Notes: generated by a model not told the origin, from the letters alone. DNA of 34,892 nt from Nostoc sp. FACHB-152 (GCF_014697475.1 NZ_JACJRV010000075.1:1-34892), one strand, 5' to 3'; numbered from the stretch's first letter, positions 9,356-17,274 are shown. Translations and numbers: made by a program.

Positions 9356-9430
9356 CACCGAGTTCCCATCAATATCAATATATAGATAGGATTCCCAAAA
9401 TGATGTTGGGCTGAAACACCATCAACTGTT
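9308..9430 (-). repeat. Duplicated start region, copy at tpsA1
   Basis: Third and most diverged copy. The first codons encode MKAPSVCWNLVNAI, compared with MKLFSNCWGVVNRI in tpsA2. The upstream part keeps ATAGGATTCCCA, AATGAT.TTG and AACACCA in the same order as the tpsA2 copy. This shows that each duplication carried its upstream region along. Confidence 0.75.
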
Positions 9431-9451
9431 TTATAGCAGGGGATAGATCAT

Positions 9452-9474
9452 AGGTGACAGGTGACAGGTGACAG
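9452..9474. repeat. Heptanucleotide tandem repeat (AGGTGAC)3
   Basis: Three head-to-tail AGGTGAC units lie in the gap between tpsB and tpsA1. Such short tandem heptamers are typical of filamentous cyanobacteria and recur in several gaps of this window. Confidence 0.9.
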
Positions 9475-9522
9475 AGTTAAAAGTCTTTGATTGTCTAAGT
9501 TTTCTTGTCTACTGAACGTCCT

Positions 9523-11319
9523 TTAAAATGGCGAATACCTGAGTGAGAAATATAGCCCATTCTCTTGCAGCGATCGCTTTTCACCATCTATCGATATCAG
9601 TGGAATGCCCCAATCTAGCCTTGCTGATAATTTATCATTCTGTTGCCATAGCAGTCCTAACCCACCACCCACTAAGGTACTAGGTGATGGATTGTTGCCC
9701 TTGGCATTCCAGCCTTTGCCCACATCAATAAAGGGTGTCAGTTGCAGAACTCCTCCCAGTTTGGCAGCACGCACAATCGGCAACCGGAATTCAGCCGAAA
9801 ATAATATGCCATTATCTGTCAATAATGCATCCTGGCGATAGCCCCGCACACTTAACTGTCCACCAAGACCAAATTGCTCTAAAGGTACTAGGGAATCTGC
9901 TGCTAGTTGTAAATCACCTCTGGCTAAAAACAAAGTGTCTGGTGCAAACTGTCGCACCCACTGTGTTTGTCCCCGCCAAGCAAAAAAACGGCTATCTGGA
10001 GCGTCATGATTAACATTAGCATCGAACCAATCTACCCCAACGCTGAATTGCGATCGCGCGGCGAAAACTTGTTGATTGCTACGTTGGGTATACTCTTGGG
10101 TAAGGCGCAAGGCAGAAATATTGGTTCTTCCCTCCGCATCTGCACCCGGCGATAAACGAAACCCACCAATATGATCTAGACCTAACTGAGTTTGGCTTTC
10201 TTGGCGTGAGAACAATAGCCCTACTGCTAATTCCTGATTGGGCTTCTGCACTAACGGTTGCCGATAACCGAATTCGTAAGATTTGGTATTTGACTGAATA
10301 TCAAGGACGCTGAATGGTTCTTCAATTACATGGTTCCACCCTTGGTTAAAACCCAACCAGACAGTGCCATTGCGAGCATTAATCGGCAGTGTGTAATTGA
10401 GATTGATGGTATTACTGCCATCAGTATTGGCGTATCCGACACTGAGCGTATCACCCAACCCTAGTAAATTTGCTTCTTGCAGATCTACACCCCGACGAAA
10501 ACTGCCGACACTAGGCGATCGCCCATTATCTAGAGTTGTTGTGAGCGAGAAAGTATCGGCTTCTTGAACTTCAACTTGTAATATATTTGTTCCTGGACGC
10601 ACACCCATCTGTAACTCTGCTGATAAGTTTTTAATGCGCGGATCGAGGCGGAGTAGTTGCAGTTTTTCTATTAAGCGCGGTACATTCAAAGGTTTACCAG
10701 CACCAAGCCGAATGCGCGATCGAATATATTGACTACGCAATCGCTGATTACCAACAATTTTAATTTCTTGTAAACTGCCTTCGACTACCTGAATTGTAAT
10801 GACTCCAGTTTCTACTATCTGCGGTGTAATTAAAGCCCCAGTAGTTACATAACCTTGATCAGTATAGAGCTTGCTGATAGCATCTTTAACTTGCAACAAC
10901 TCGGCAAAAGATATTTCTCTGCCTACAAAGGGATCTGTAATTGGGGCAAAATCTTTTGGTTTGAAGATTGTACTGCCAACAATTTCAATGCGCTCAACTC
11001 GAAATTTAGCATTAGGATCATCCTCTGCCGAAGTTGGTTGCTCTGGTATTTGTGGCGAAGGAAGTAATTGATTTTGCTCTGATGGCTGTGGTAACACATC
11101 TGAAGGTAAAGGTGTGGCTGGAAGCTCTTCTATGCGCCCAGGTGGTAATGTTTGAGGATGAGGGGTTTGGGCGATCGCTTGATGGTTGCAAATTACTGCT
11201 GTAAGAATAAAGCCTAATGTTAAATGTTGCAGTGTTTTTCTGCCAGATTTAAAAATTATTTGCTGTCTTTGCTTATGGTTAATTATTGATTCTCTTTTCA
11301 CATTCAAATCCCTACCCAT
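9523..11319 (-). CDS. TpsB outer-membrane transporter (ShlB/FhaC/HecB family)
   Basis: About 598 residues from the ATG at 11319; the open frame runs 7 codons further to a TTG. It is an Omp85-superfamily pore that exports TpsA proteins across the outer membrane. Domains: a hydrophobic export signal ending AIAQ, a Pro-rich linker, POTRA_2 (FRVERIEIVGSTIF onward, ~75 residues), a second POTRA/ShlB region (LQEIKIVGNQRLRS), then a ~340-residue beta-barrel. The barrel has the conserved VRGYR motif of loop 6 and ends in an alternating strand with a terminal phenylalanine (SLRYSPF), the usual signal for barrel insertion. It is the first gene of the TPS/CHAT/DUF928 locus and the obvious partner of both TpsA proteins. 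The IS remnant and repeats upstream mark the locus boundary. Confidence 0.94.
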   Translation of the reverse strand: MGRDLNVKRESIINHKQRQQIIFKSGRKTLQHLTLGFILTAVICNHQAIAQTPHPQTLPPGRIEELPATPLPSDVLPQPSEQNQLLPSPQIPEQPTSAEDDPNAKFRVERIEIVGSTIFKPKDFAPITDPFVGREISFAELLQVKDAISKLYTDQGYVTTGALITPQIVETGVITIQVVEGSLQEIKIVGNQRLRSQYIRSRIRLGAGKPLNVPRLIEKLQLLRLDPRIKNLSAELQMGVRPGTNILQVEVQEADTFSLTTTLDNGRSPSVGSFRRGVDLQEANLLGLGDTLSVGYANTDGSNTINLNYTLPINARNGTVWLGFNQGWNHVIEEPFSVLDIQSNTKSYEFGYRQPLVQKPNQELAVGLLFSRQESQTQLGLDHIGGFRLSPGADAEGRTNISALRLTQEYTQRSNQQVFAARSQFSVGVDWFDANVNHDAPDSRFFAWRGQTQWVRQFAPDTLFLARGDLQLAADSLVPLEQFGLGGQLSVRGYRQDALLTDNGILFSAEFRLPIVRAAKLGGVLQLTPFIDVGKGWNAKGNNPSPSTLVGGGLGLLWQQNDKLSARLDWGIPLISIDGEKRSLQENGLYFSLRYSPF

Positions 11320-11476
11320 AAATCTTGAGCCATTTTTCAATACGATTAAAATCGCTGTATTGTTTGACTGTTATTGTTATTCTGCCTAGCTAGATCATTA
11401 TTTGACTAATTAATTAGTTAAGCCTCGATACTTGAATGTAACGAGTGTTAGATTCAACTGTCTTCAGTGCAAATAT

Positions 11477-11690
11477 TTATCTTTTTGCAGGAATCACCCA
11501 AGTTGTGGTCACTCTTGGTTGATTGGCTTTCACCACTTTCCACGCCACTGGTACCGCACATCCAAGAATCAACACGCTAATTGCCAAGATTGTAAATCAA
11601 CTGCCGATAGCATCCATTCCCAAGGCTAGTTGGCATTCACAAGAATGCCATTGTTGAACTATCCAACGAGCGCAAGGGTGCAAAGCACTT
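11477..11690 (-). pseudogene. IS4-family transposase remnant
   Basis: Reading the minus strand from about 11690 gives a WIVQQWHS segment, then LALGMDAIG, an in-frame stop, then FTILAISVLILGCAVPVAWK and VVKANQP, with a final stop at 11477-11479. This matches from memory the catalytic-core phrase of cyanobacterial IS4-type transposases (LALDATTLG..FTVLAISVV.RGCAIPVAWK). The internal stop, the shift needed further upstream, and the loss of both ends show a decayed fragment. I could not define inverted terminal repeats. Confidence 0.72.
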
Positions 11691-11850
11691 TGTCTTACCG
11701 TTTCACTTTCTATAATCTTCTTTTAGGAACTGCTGAAAGTCTTGCCCGTCTAGAGTGAACATAAAAGTCAAGACTAATGGAGTTAGACCAATTCTTTAAA
11801 ATGAGGCAACAGATTCAAACCCCGAAAACCATGCCATATCTAACGCATCT

Positions 11851-11947
11851 TAATTACGAATTATGAATTACATTAGCGAAGCGGTAGCGAGCCTGTGATA
11901 GCGAAGCGTTAGCGACGCAGGAGCGTCGCGTCATTACAAATTGGTAT
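11851..11947 (-). repeat. Partial copy of the MITE-like repeat
   Basis: This contains TTAGCGAAGCGGTAGCGAGC and ends with GCGTCATTACAAATTGGTAT. Both blocks occur in the copies at 25905-26106 and 27084-27190. An extra GC-rich insertion (about 11894-11930) separates them. Confidence 0.7.
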
Positions 11948-12042
11948 TATGCGTCATGGGTGATTAATGCAAAACTCAAGAGAAACCTTTTCTTGTTCCC
12001 GTATGCTTACCCTTTTCATTCTGGGGTGTCGTGGTTAACATG

Positions 12043-12070
12043 AGTTGAACTAATTTATAATGATTCAACT
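12043..12070. promoter_or_regulatory. 7-bp inverted repeat abutting the start codon at 12073
   Basis: AGTTGAA (12043-12049) and TTCAACT (12064-12070) are perfect complements around a 14-nt AT-rich loop, ending 2 nt before the ATG. No Shine-Dalgarno sequence is visible there. It could be an operator or a leader hairpin limiting initiation; chance is also possible for this length. Confidence 0.35.
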
Positions 12071-12072
12071 TT

Positions 12073-12327
12073 ATGCCTAGAACACCCAATGAATACGCTG
12101 TACACCTCCTGTTGGAAACTGGTCATCGTGAAGAAGTCAGGTTTCCAACTATTCAAGAATTTCAAAAATGGTATAGTGGCGAACTAGTACCTAAGTCTAG
12201 CTCGAATGACTTTATTAGTGTACCAATTAAGAATATTCAGGGAGAGTATATGGTTGTGCGCCCATCCCGGATTGTCGCAATTCGGGTAGAACCACTGTTT
12301 AGCTCTAGTGTTGAAAGATTTGACTAA
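12073..12327 (+). CDS. Small conserved cyanobacterial hypothetical protein
   Basis: An 84-residue soluble protein of unknown function, with no signal peptide, membrane segment or catalytic motif recognised. The sequence alternates charged and hydrophobic residues (VRFPTIQEFQKWY, YMVVRPSRIVAIRVEP) and looks like a compact alpha/beta domain. Its stop codon (12325-12327) directly abuts the ATG of the mltA-like gene, so the two are very probably co-transcribed and translationally coupled. That coupling is the main clue to function and suggests a link to cell-wall turnover. An inverted repeat sits immediately upstream of its start. Confidence 0.75.
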   Translation: MPRTPNEYAVHLLLETGHREEVRFPTIQEFQKWYSGELVPKSSSNDFISVPIKNIQGEYMVVRPSRIVAIRVEPLFSSSVERFD

Positions 12328-13575
12328 ATGATGAGAAAAACCCTTGCTTTGGCTTCTTTGAGTCTGGGAATGGCCTTTGTAAATGCGATTTGGCCAGCTG
12401 TTGCTCAAGTTCCTACAATTACAATACCGTTGCCAGTGCCGCAGCCAACACAGCCAAGCACACCGCAGGAGACACAATTACCACTCGAACCGTTTGACAT
12501 CGGGAGTGGTTGTACCCCTGTGCAGACTTGCTTGGGTTGGGATGAGCAACTTTTCTATCGTCAGGGCAAAGCGGGCGATCGCAAAGCTTTGTTAGCTTCC
12601 ATTGACAACAGTTTGAGTTACTTAACCAAAGATAAAGCGATCGCAGCATATCAAAATTATCCTGTGCCAGGGATTACCTATGATCGCGTGCGTCGGAGTT
12701 TGGTGCGTTTCCGGCAATTAGTAGCCAGTTCAAAATCCCCTGCACAACTACAAGCGGCCGTCAAACGGGAGTTTGTGTTTTACAAGTCTGTGGGCAATGA
12801 CGGCAAGGGTACTGTTAAATTTACTGCTTATTACGAGCCTGTTTATCAAGCAAGCCGTATCAGAACTTCTATATATAAGTATCCCCTTTATCGACTACCT
12901 CCGGATTTCGACAAGTGGGCGAAACCTCACCCAAAACGTATTGATTTGGAAGGTAAAGACGGTTTGCTGGGAAATAAAAGCCAGTTGCGCGGTTTGGAAA
13001 TGCTGTGGTTCCGCGATCGTTTAGACGCATACATGGTACATATCCAAGGTTCTGCTCAAATTAGGTTAACCAATGGCAAAACAACTGCTGTTGGTTATGC
13101 TGGCGGAACCGATTATCCTTGGACTAGTATCGGCAAAGAAGTAGCCAAAGACGGCAAACTGCCGCTAGAAGGATTAACTATGCCGAAACTGATCAGCTTC
13201 TTCCGGCAAAATCCTTTAGAGTTAAGTAATTATTTACCGCGCTGGGAACGTTTTGTTTTCTTCAAAGAAGTTGCGGGGAGAAAAGCTACTGGTAGCCTGA
13301 ATGTGCCAGTGACAGCAGAACGTTCTATTGCTACTGATAAATCTCTTATGCCTCCAGGCGCACTAGCACTGATTAATGGTTCATTCCCCTATCTTACTGG
13401 TGGCAAATTACAGCCTCGAACTGTCAGCCGCTTTGTACTCGATCAAGATACTGGCAGTGCGATTAAAGGGCCAGGGCGTGTAGATTATTTTATGGGAACT
13501 GGGAAACTAGCAGGCGATCGCGCCGGGATTACAGGCGGCAATGGTTCACTCTATTACTTGTTATTAAAAAACTAG
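12328..13575 (+). CDS. mltA: Membrane-bound lytic murein transglycosylase A
   Basis: A 415-residue peptidoglycan hydrolase of the MltA family. It cleaves the MurNAc-GlcNAc bond non-hydrolytically, giving 1,6-anhydro-MurNAc ends. A signal peptide (about residues 1-26, ending AVAQ) and a Pro/Gln-rich linker precede the MltA domain (FTAYYEPVY, RGLEMLWFRDRLDAYMVHIQGSAQIRL). The C-terminal 3D domain has the characteristic aspartates in VLDQDTGSAIKGPGRVDYFMG. There is no lipobox cysteine at the cleavage site, so it is probably soluble in the periplasm or held by its linker. Two consecutive ATGs (12328, 12331) could start it. It follows the 84-aa gene with no gap. In a filamentous organism it could help remodel septal wall, which is inference. 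Confidence 0.93.
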   Translation: MMRKTLALASLSLGMAFVNAIWPAVAQVPTITIPLPVPQPTQPSTPQETQLPLEPFDIGSGCTPVQTCLGWDEQLFYRQGKAGDRKALLASIDNSLSYLTKDKAIAAYQNYPVPGITYDRVRRSLVRFRQLVASSKSPAQLQAAVKREFVFYKSVGNDGKGTVKFTAYYEPVYQASRIRTSIYKYPLYRLPPDFDKWAKPHPKRIDLEGKDGLLGNKSQLRGLEMLWFRDRLDAYMVHIQGSAQIRLTNGKTTAVGYAGGTDYPWTSIGKEVAKDGKLPLEGLTMPKLISFFRQNPLELSNYLPRWERFVFFKEVAGRKATGSLNVPVTAERSIATDKSLMPPGALALINGSFPYLTGGKLQPRTVSRFVLDQDTGSAIKGPGRVDYFMGTGKLAGDRAGITGGNGSLYYLLLKN

Positions 13576-13581
13576 TGAATA

Positions 13582-13677
13582 GGGAGTCGGGAGTCGGGAA
13601 TAGGGGGAAACCGAGAGCAAGATTTCTCCCTTGCGCCCTGCCTCGTTTCCTCTTCCCACTTCCCACTCAGCACTCCC
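13582..13677. terminator. Imperfect long inverted repeat between convergent genes
   Basis: The left arm (GGGAGTCGGGAGTCGGGAAT..GGAAACCGAG, 13582-13615) pairs imperfectly with the right arm (CTCGTTTCC..TTCCCACTTCCCACTCAGCACTCCC, 13642-13677). It lies exactly between the converging mltA and DUF5895 stops, so it probably serves as a bidirectional terminator built from STRR-like units. Confidence 0.55.
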
Positions 13678-13679
13678 AC

Positions 13680-14555
13680 CTAATATGGTGGATAAGCAAA
13701 ATCATCTTCATCAGCATAAATGTAAGAACTAGAAACTCCTGCTGCGATCGGCATTTTGCTCGTAGTTTCTGTTCTTACAGGTTCCTTGCCAAACTCCTTG
13801 TACTCTTCAAAATATTTGCAAATAATTGCTGATTCTGGCGCATCAGAAGCAATCAGATATTGTGTCAAAGTTCCAACTGTCGGATGTTGATAATCTACAG
13901 TTGAAGCAACCAGCACCGTATTAGGTTCTATGCCTCTTTCTTCGCACTCAATGATTGGCGCAAAAATTCCATGTGCGTGAAATAATGGGCCTTTGGGTGT
14001 TACAGGTTGCTTACGATATACAGCATAAGCTCGCTCTAGTTCATAAACAAAACCACTAACAACTTTGCCTTGCTGAAATTCACAATAAGTTTTGCTAAAA
14101 CTAGCTCCGGCTGCACCATTTAAAGTTAGTTGTAATGGTAATTCATGCAAAAACTTTTTCTTTTCATCTACTAAAAAAATTAAATAGCGAGTAAAAGTTT
14201 TAAACTTAAGTTTATCGGCTAAAAAAGCATCATAATTGTCTTTCAGCGTACCTAATTTAGTTCCAGTTTCTCGGTCTTTAACTGACAAAGGACCTCGGCG
14301 AACTATCACCAAACGTGGAGTAGTGGTGATAAAAACCGTTTCGACACCAGAGCTAAATTCATGCTCCACCTGCTGCCAATTTTCATCAGGCTGAAAACCC
14401 ACAGCATTGGCATTATCTAGTTTAATGGCCAGACCATAAGGCTGCATACCATCAGTGCCATACCGAGGATTAATCATCTGACACCAGGGAATGACTTGAG
14501 AAGGGGGTGCGTTAAATTTCTCGTCCTCAAAGTCGAACTTAGCAGATGCTTTCAT
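13680..14555 (-). CDS. DUF5895 domain protein
   Basis: A 291-residue soluble protein when started at the ATG at 14555 (MKASAKFDFEDEKFNAPP). The open frame continues upstream to an ATG at 14639. That 28-residue extension is basic, unlike the acidic start that follows, and the 14639 ATG lies within a palindrome that looks regulatory, so the shorter start is preferred. Recognisable stretches are VIPWCQMINPRYGTDG, FITTTPRLVIVRRG, TRYLIFLVD and LFHAHGIFAPIIECEERG. From memory these fit DUF5895, a cyanobacterial family of unknown function. No enzyme motif is evident and no partner gene is adjacent; the upstream gene remnant is unrelated. Confidence 0.72.
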   Translation of the reverse strand: MKASAKFDFEDEKFNAPPSQVIPWCQMINPRYGTDGMQPYGLAIKLDNANAVGFQPDENWQQVEHEFSSGVETVFITTTPRLVIVRRGPLSVKDRETGTKLGTLKDNYDAFLADKLKFKTFTRYLIFLVDEKKKFLHELPLQLTLNGAAGASFSKTYCEFQQGKVVSGFVYELERAYAVYRKQPVTPKGPLFHAHGIFAPIIECEERGIEPNTVLVASTVDYQHPTVGTLTQYLIASDAPESAIICKYFEEYKEFGKEPVRTETTSKMPIAAGVSSSYIYADEDDFAYPPY

Positions 14556-14631
14556 CGTTTTAGGCTGTAGGCGTGTTTTACTATACAAGTTTATCTTGAT
14601 GCTGCGGATGCTGGGAATTGCTTTTCCCATT

Positions 14632-14651
14632 TGTACCATTCAAATGGTACA
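14632..14651. promoter_or_regulatory. 20-bp palindrome upstream of the DUF5895 gene
   Basis: TGTACCATT (14632-14640) and AATGGTACA (14643-14651) are perfect 9-bp complements with a 2-bp centre. The site lies 77 bp upstream of the preferred start codon, as an operator or dimeric regulator site would. It does not fit the NtcA consensus GTA-N8-TAC. The 13-mer CGTGATGTACCAT at its edge recurs near 15950. Confidence 0.5.
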
Positions 14652-14728
14652 TCACGCGCATTGTGAAGTAGATTTTAACAACCTTTTGCTTTTCCCGACA
14701 GTCTTAAGAAATTCGGTAAAATCTCGTC

Positions 14729-14827
14729 ATGATTGATCATGCTCACCTGTTCAAAGAACTGCTTACTAACTTCTTCCCTGAGTTTATCGAACTCTTTTTT
14801 CCTGATATCAGACTAGAGCGTAGGTAG
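14729..14827 (+). pseudogene. N-terminal remnant of an Rpn/PD-(D/E)XK nuclease-type gene
   Basis: A 32-residue open frame begins MIDHAHLFKELLTNFF and continues PEFIELFFPDIRLE. This closely matches from memory the N-terminus of cyanobacterial Rpn-family (DUF4351-type) putative transposase/nuclease proteins, which run to roughly 250-300 residues. A stop follows at 14825-14827 and the downstream sequence does not resemble the family. No clear Shine-Dalgarno sequence precedes it. It is most likely a truncated relic. Confidence 0.65.
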
Positions 14828-15162
14828 CAATTTATCTGTTCTCTAGCTTTAGAAATTTATGTAATGATGTTGCATCACTTCTTAGCAGCACATAGCTAAA
14901 ATACTCGTCAAAGCTCTGAAGTAAGAAAATTTAATTCAGTATTTCTTACTTTGTTTATCTTGTCCAAGCGAAATCAATGCTTTTGAGAGCCTTTTCTTCG
15001 CATCTCTATTATGCAGTCGCTCCTCAGCCTGGGCGATCACTGCTTTTGTTTCGCAAGTCAGTTGCTCGGTCGAAATCAACGCGAACGCAATTGGCTGAGA
15101 TTAAATAAATCTTTCCAAACTATTGCTTGATATTAGCATTCGTAGATGAATTATAGGCAAAT
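14828..15162. other. Intergenic gap with one AT-rich hairpin
   Basis: No gene is recognised. A perfect 10-bp inverted repeat (AAGTAAGAAA at 14919-14928, TTTCTTACTT at 14942-14951) sits in the middle and could be a weak terminator. The rest shows nothing I can name. Confidence 0.45.
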
Positions 15163-15756
15163 CTAGCTACTTCTCAAACTACCATCTGGCATGATGGTGT
15201 CTTTGAGAATAGCCTCCGGGAAGTAAGCGTTTCTAGCATTCCTGAAATTAACATTGGTCAAATCAACTCCACCAAAGTGGGTGTTAGTCAAAGTAGCTTT
15301 GATGAAGCTGGCACTAGTGAGATTAGCACTAGTGAAGGAAGCATCAGAGGCAATAACTCTGTCCAATTTAGCTCCACTCAAATTAGCACGAAGGAAATCA
15401 GCGTGGAAGATATTTGCTCCACTCAGGTTTGCCCCGCTCAGGTTGCTACCCATGAACAAGAAATAGTTCAAATCCAGCTTCGACAAATTGGCATGACAGA
15501 GAATCAAGCCTTGGCAGTACATCCGAATGGCTCTCAAATTGGAACCTCGGAAATCTACCCCACTCAAATTAGTTCCACGCAAACACCCTTCCTTAACACC
15601 TGGGCGCATGATAGGGTCGCCGGACTTATCGAACCTAGCCTCTTTGCTCTCATCCCGCTCGTACTCATCGAAGACCAGGTGGATCTTTCTAAAATCCCGC
15701 TCGCCATCAGCATAACGTTGCAGCAGTTCTTCCCAAATCATTGTTTTCAAAGTCAT
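15163..15756 (-). CDS. Pentapeptide-repeat protein A
   Basis: About 197 residues from the ATG at 15756 (MTLKTMIWEELLQRY). An upstream ATG at 15792 would add 12 residues but aligns less well with the paralogue at 16470. The N-terminal cap holds the ELLQRYADGERDF phrase common in Nostoc pentapeptide proteins. Residues from about 65 onward form A(D/N)LXX repeats (GTNLSGVDFRGSNL, GANLSGANIFHADFLRANLSGAKL) expected to make a right-handed quadrilateral beta-helix. The C-terminus carries TIMPDGSLR. There is no signal peptide, so it should be cytoplasmic. The function of such proteins is usually unknown, and DNA-gyrase protection applies only to the QnR/MfpA branch. Arranged divergently with paralogue B around a 97-aa ORF. 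Confidence 0.9.
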   Translation of the reverse strand: MTLKTMIWEELLQRYADGERDFRKIHLVFDEYERDESKEARFDKSGDPIMRPGVKEGCLRGTNLSGVDFRGSNLRAIRMYCQGLILCHANLSKLDLNYFLFMGSNLSGANLSGANIFHADFLRANLSGAKLDRVIASDASFTSANLTSASFIKATLTNTHFGGVDLTNVNFRNARNAYFPEAILKDTIMPDGSLRSS

Positions 15757-15967
15757 AATTTGATTTCTACTTGGCACAATTGTGGGAACCATTAACGAGC
15801 AATCAAGGTATGCGGTCGCTCCTCATATAATTAGGTAGCCATTATGGTTTTACAGTGGCTAGTTATTTGATTTTCTTACTTTTTACTTACCAGTTAAAGA
15901 CACGTTTTAGAAGTAATTTTCGCCAAAAATATTCTTATTACGTGATGTACCATCCCTTAGTTTGTAC

Positions 15968-16261
15968 CTAACTTTCATACATAACAGTTGGCTGTCCTGT
16001 GATGGTTGCTAAACGATTACTGATTGATGTAACAATTGCAAAAGCTGTTTCTTCTGTTATGATACCCGACTCAAAAACAACATGAATGCCGTGCATTTCA
16101 TAGGAAAATGAGACTTCACAGCCACAAACTTCAATATGGCAAACATCACGCCCCTCAATTATTTTTGATGGATAGTCAAGCGGTTGATATATTTCGCAAC
16201 TAACATTTTCTGGGAAAATAAACCATCCACCAGCCTGTGGCTGGATATTAAATTCCAGCAT
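15968..16261 (-). CDS. Hypothetical 97-aa protein
   Basis: I do not recognise this family. The protein is 97 residues, acidic, with four cysteines (three clustered in CHIEVCGCEVSF) and no signal peptide or membrane span. The start MLEFNIQPQAGGWFIFPEN reads like a genuine soluble beta-rich domain. It lies between two pentapeptide-repeat genes, in the same orientation as the one downstream of it (175-211 bp away). The ATG at 16261 is the only good start. It could be a partner of the pentapeptide proteins or an unrelated insertion. Confidence 0.6.
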   Translation of the reverse strand: MLEFNIQPQAGGWFIFPENVSCEIYQPLDYPSKIIEGRDVCHIEVCGCEVSFSYEMHGIHVVFESGIITEETAFAIVTSISNRLATITGQPTVMYES

Positions 16262-16469
16262 ATACTTAGTAATTTTCTTACTTATAGTAAAATATTATAC
16301 TTTTATTCTTAATCTTCGACCTTTTAGCTCAATGTCGTAATTCCCATATATGACGACATCCAACGGCGATCGCTCATGTAGGTTAGTTTAGAACTAAATA
16401 CTTTACTGTAAGTGCTTTTAAATTCATACTGTCCTAAGTAAACACCAGATTAACATCATTAAAATAGTT

Positions 16470-17006
16470 ATGGTATGGAGAATCACTACTGATAAATTGT
16501 TGGAGCGTTATAAAGCTGGAGAGCGTAACTTTAATGGGATTGAGTTGATTCGTATCGTTGGCGAAATGGGTGAAAGAGATGGGATTGATGGTCAGATTAC
16601 TGGACTTGAAGGTGCTGATTTGCGGGGTATTAGCTTGCGGGGAGCTAATCTTGAAAAAGTCAATTTGAGTGGGGCTGATTTGACTGGAGCCGATCTGTTC
16701 GGTGCTTATTTGGGTGGGGCTGGTTTGGTAAAAACGATTCTGAAAGATGCCAATTTATTCTCCGCGAATCTAACTTGGGCTACTCTGAGTGGAGCTGATT
16801 TAACTGGAGCCAATTTGAGCCAGGTGAATGCGAGTAGTGCTGTTTTCATCGGTGCTACCATAGGCTATTTTGAATATGCTGTTTTGATTGATACCAACTT
16901 TCAAGGGGCTATCGGTATGCTTATCAATGGACATTTCAACATTATTTGGGATACTACTATGCCCGACGGCACTGTTGAGAAAGGCCCCTACTGTAAGTGG
17001 AAATAG
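16470..17006 (+). CDS. Pentapeptide-repeat protein B
   Basis: A 178-residue protein. The N-terminal cap DKLLERYKAGERNFNGIEL parallels ELLQRYADGERDF of protein A. Pentapeptide repeats start near residue 50 (GADLRGISLRGANLEKVNLSGADLTGADL) and run to about residue 150 as a predicted beta-helix. The C-terminal TTMPDGTVEKGPY matches the TIMPDG tail of protein A. The shared cap and tail, with different repeat numbers and spacing, indicate paralogues. It has no signal peptide and no catalytic motif. It points away from protein A with the 97-aa ORF between them. Role unknown. Confidence 0.9.
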   Translation: MVWRITTDKLLERYKAGERNFNGIELIRIVGEMGERDGIDGQITGLEGADLRGISLRGANLEKVNLSGADLTGADLFGAYLGGAGLVKTILKDANLFSANLTWATLSGADLTGANLSQVNASSAVFIGATIGYFEYAVLIDTNFQGAIGMLINGHFNIIWDTTMPDGTVEKGPYCKWK

Positions 17007-17232
17007 TTCTGATTCTGTTGCAGTCGTAAAAAGAGCAGGTTCGATAATATTGTTTTTTGTCTTAATATCTACGAAACTACGAGCCTCCGCAAATCTGAAA
17101 GCCGCGACCGAGCAAGGAAGTTATGCGGTAATGGCTCTCAAATGTCCTGCCCTGTCTAGCTTTTAACTTCAAATTAAGAAAGAAAATTCTCTATGTTGCT
17201 TAAAAGCTACTCGCCTAGCCATCAACAAAATT

Positions 17233-17274
17233 CTTTTTTGTTCCTCTGCGTCTATGCGTGAGAAAAATTATTTC
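17233..17274 (-). repeat. Dispersed repeat, copy 1 (CTCTGCGTCTATGCGTGAG)
   Basis: Read on the plus strand, TTTGTTCCTCTGCGTCTATG then CGTGAGAAAAATTATTTCCC corresponds, with few changes, to the reverse complement of about 25983-26023. Sequences of this type recur between genes in Nostoc (memory). It overlaps the 3' end of the GST gene. Confidence 0.6.

Larger units (their letters stand above)
11320..12072. other. 753-bp gap holding mobile-element debris
   Basis: No intact gene is seen. The gap holds the tpsB upstream region, a decayed IS4-type transposase (11477-11690), a partial MITE-like repeat (11851-11947) and an inverted repeat just before the next start codon. Confidence 0.7.

Noticed and set aside
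11432-11629. Plus-strand 65-codon Cys/His-rich frame resembling a zinc protein
   Set aside because: The opposite strand reads as a decayed IS4-type transposase, which explains the open frame.
14556-14639. Longer DUF5895 start at 14639
   Set aside because: The added residues are basic and unlike the rest, and the start lies inside a palindrome.
17040-17165. Open stretch after pentapeptide gene B reading LRASANLKAATEQGSYAVM
   Set aside because: The frame runs back into the pentapeptide gene in another phase, lacks its own start signal, and I do not recognise a family.
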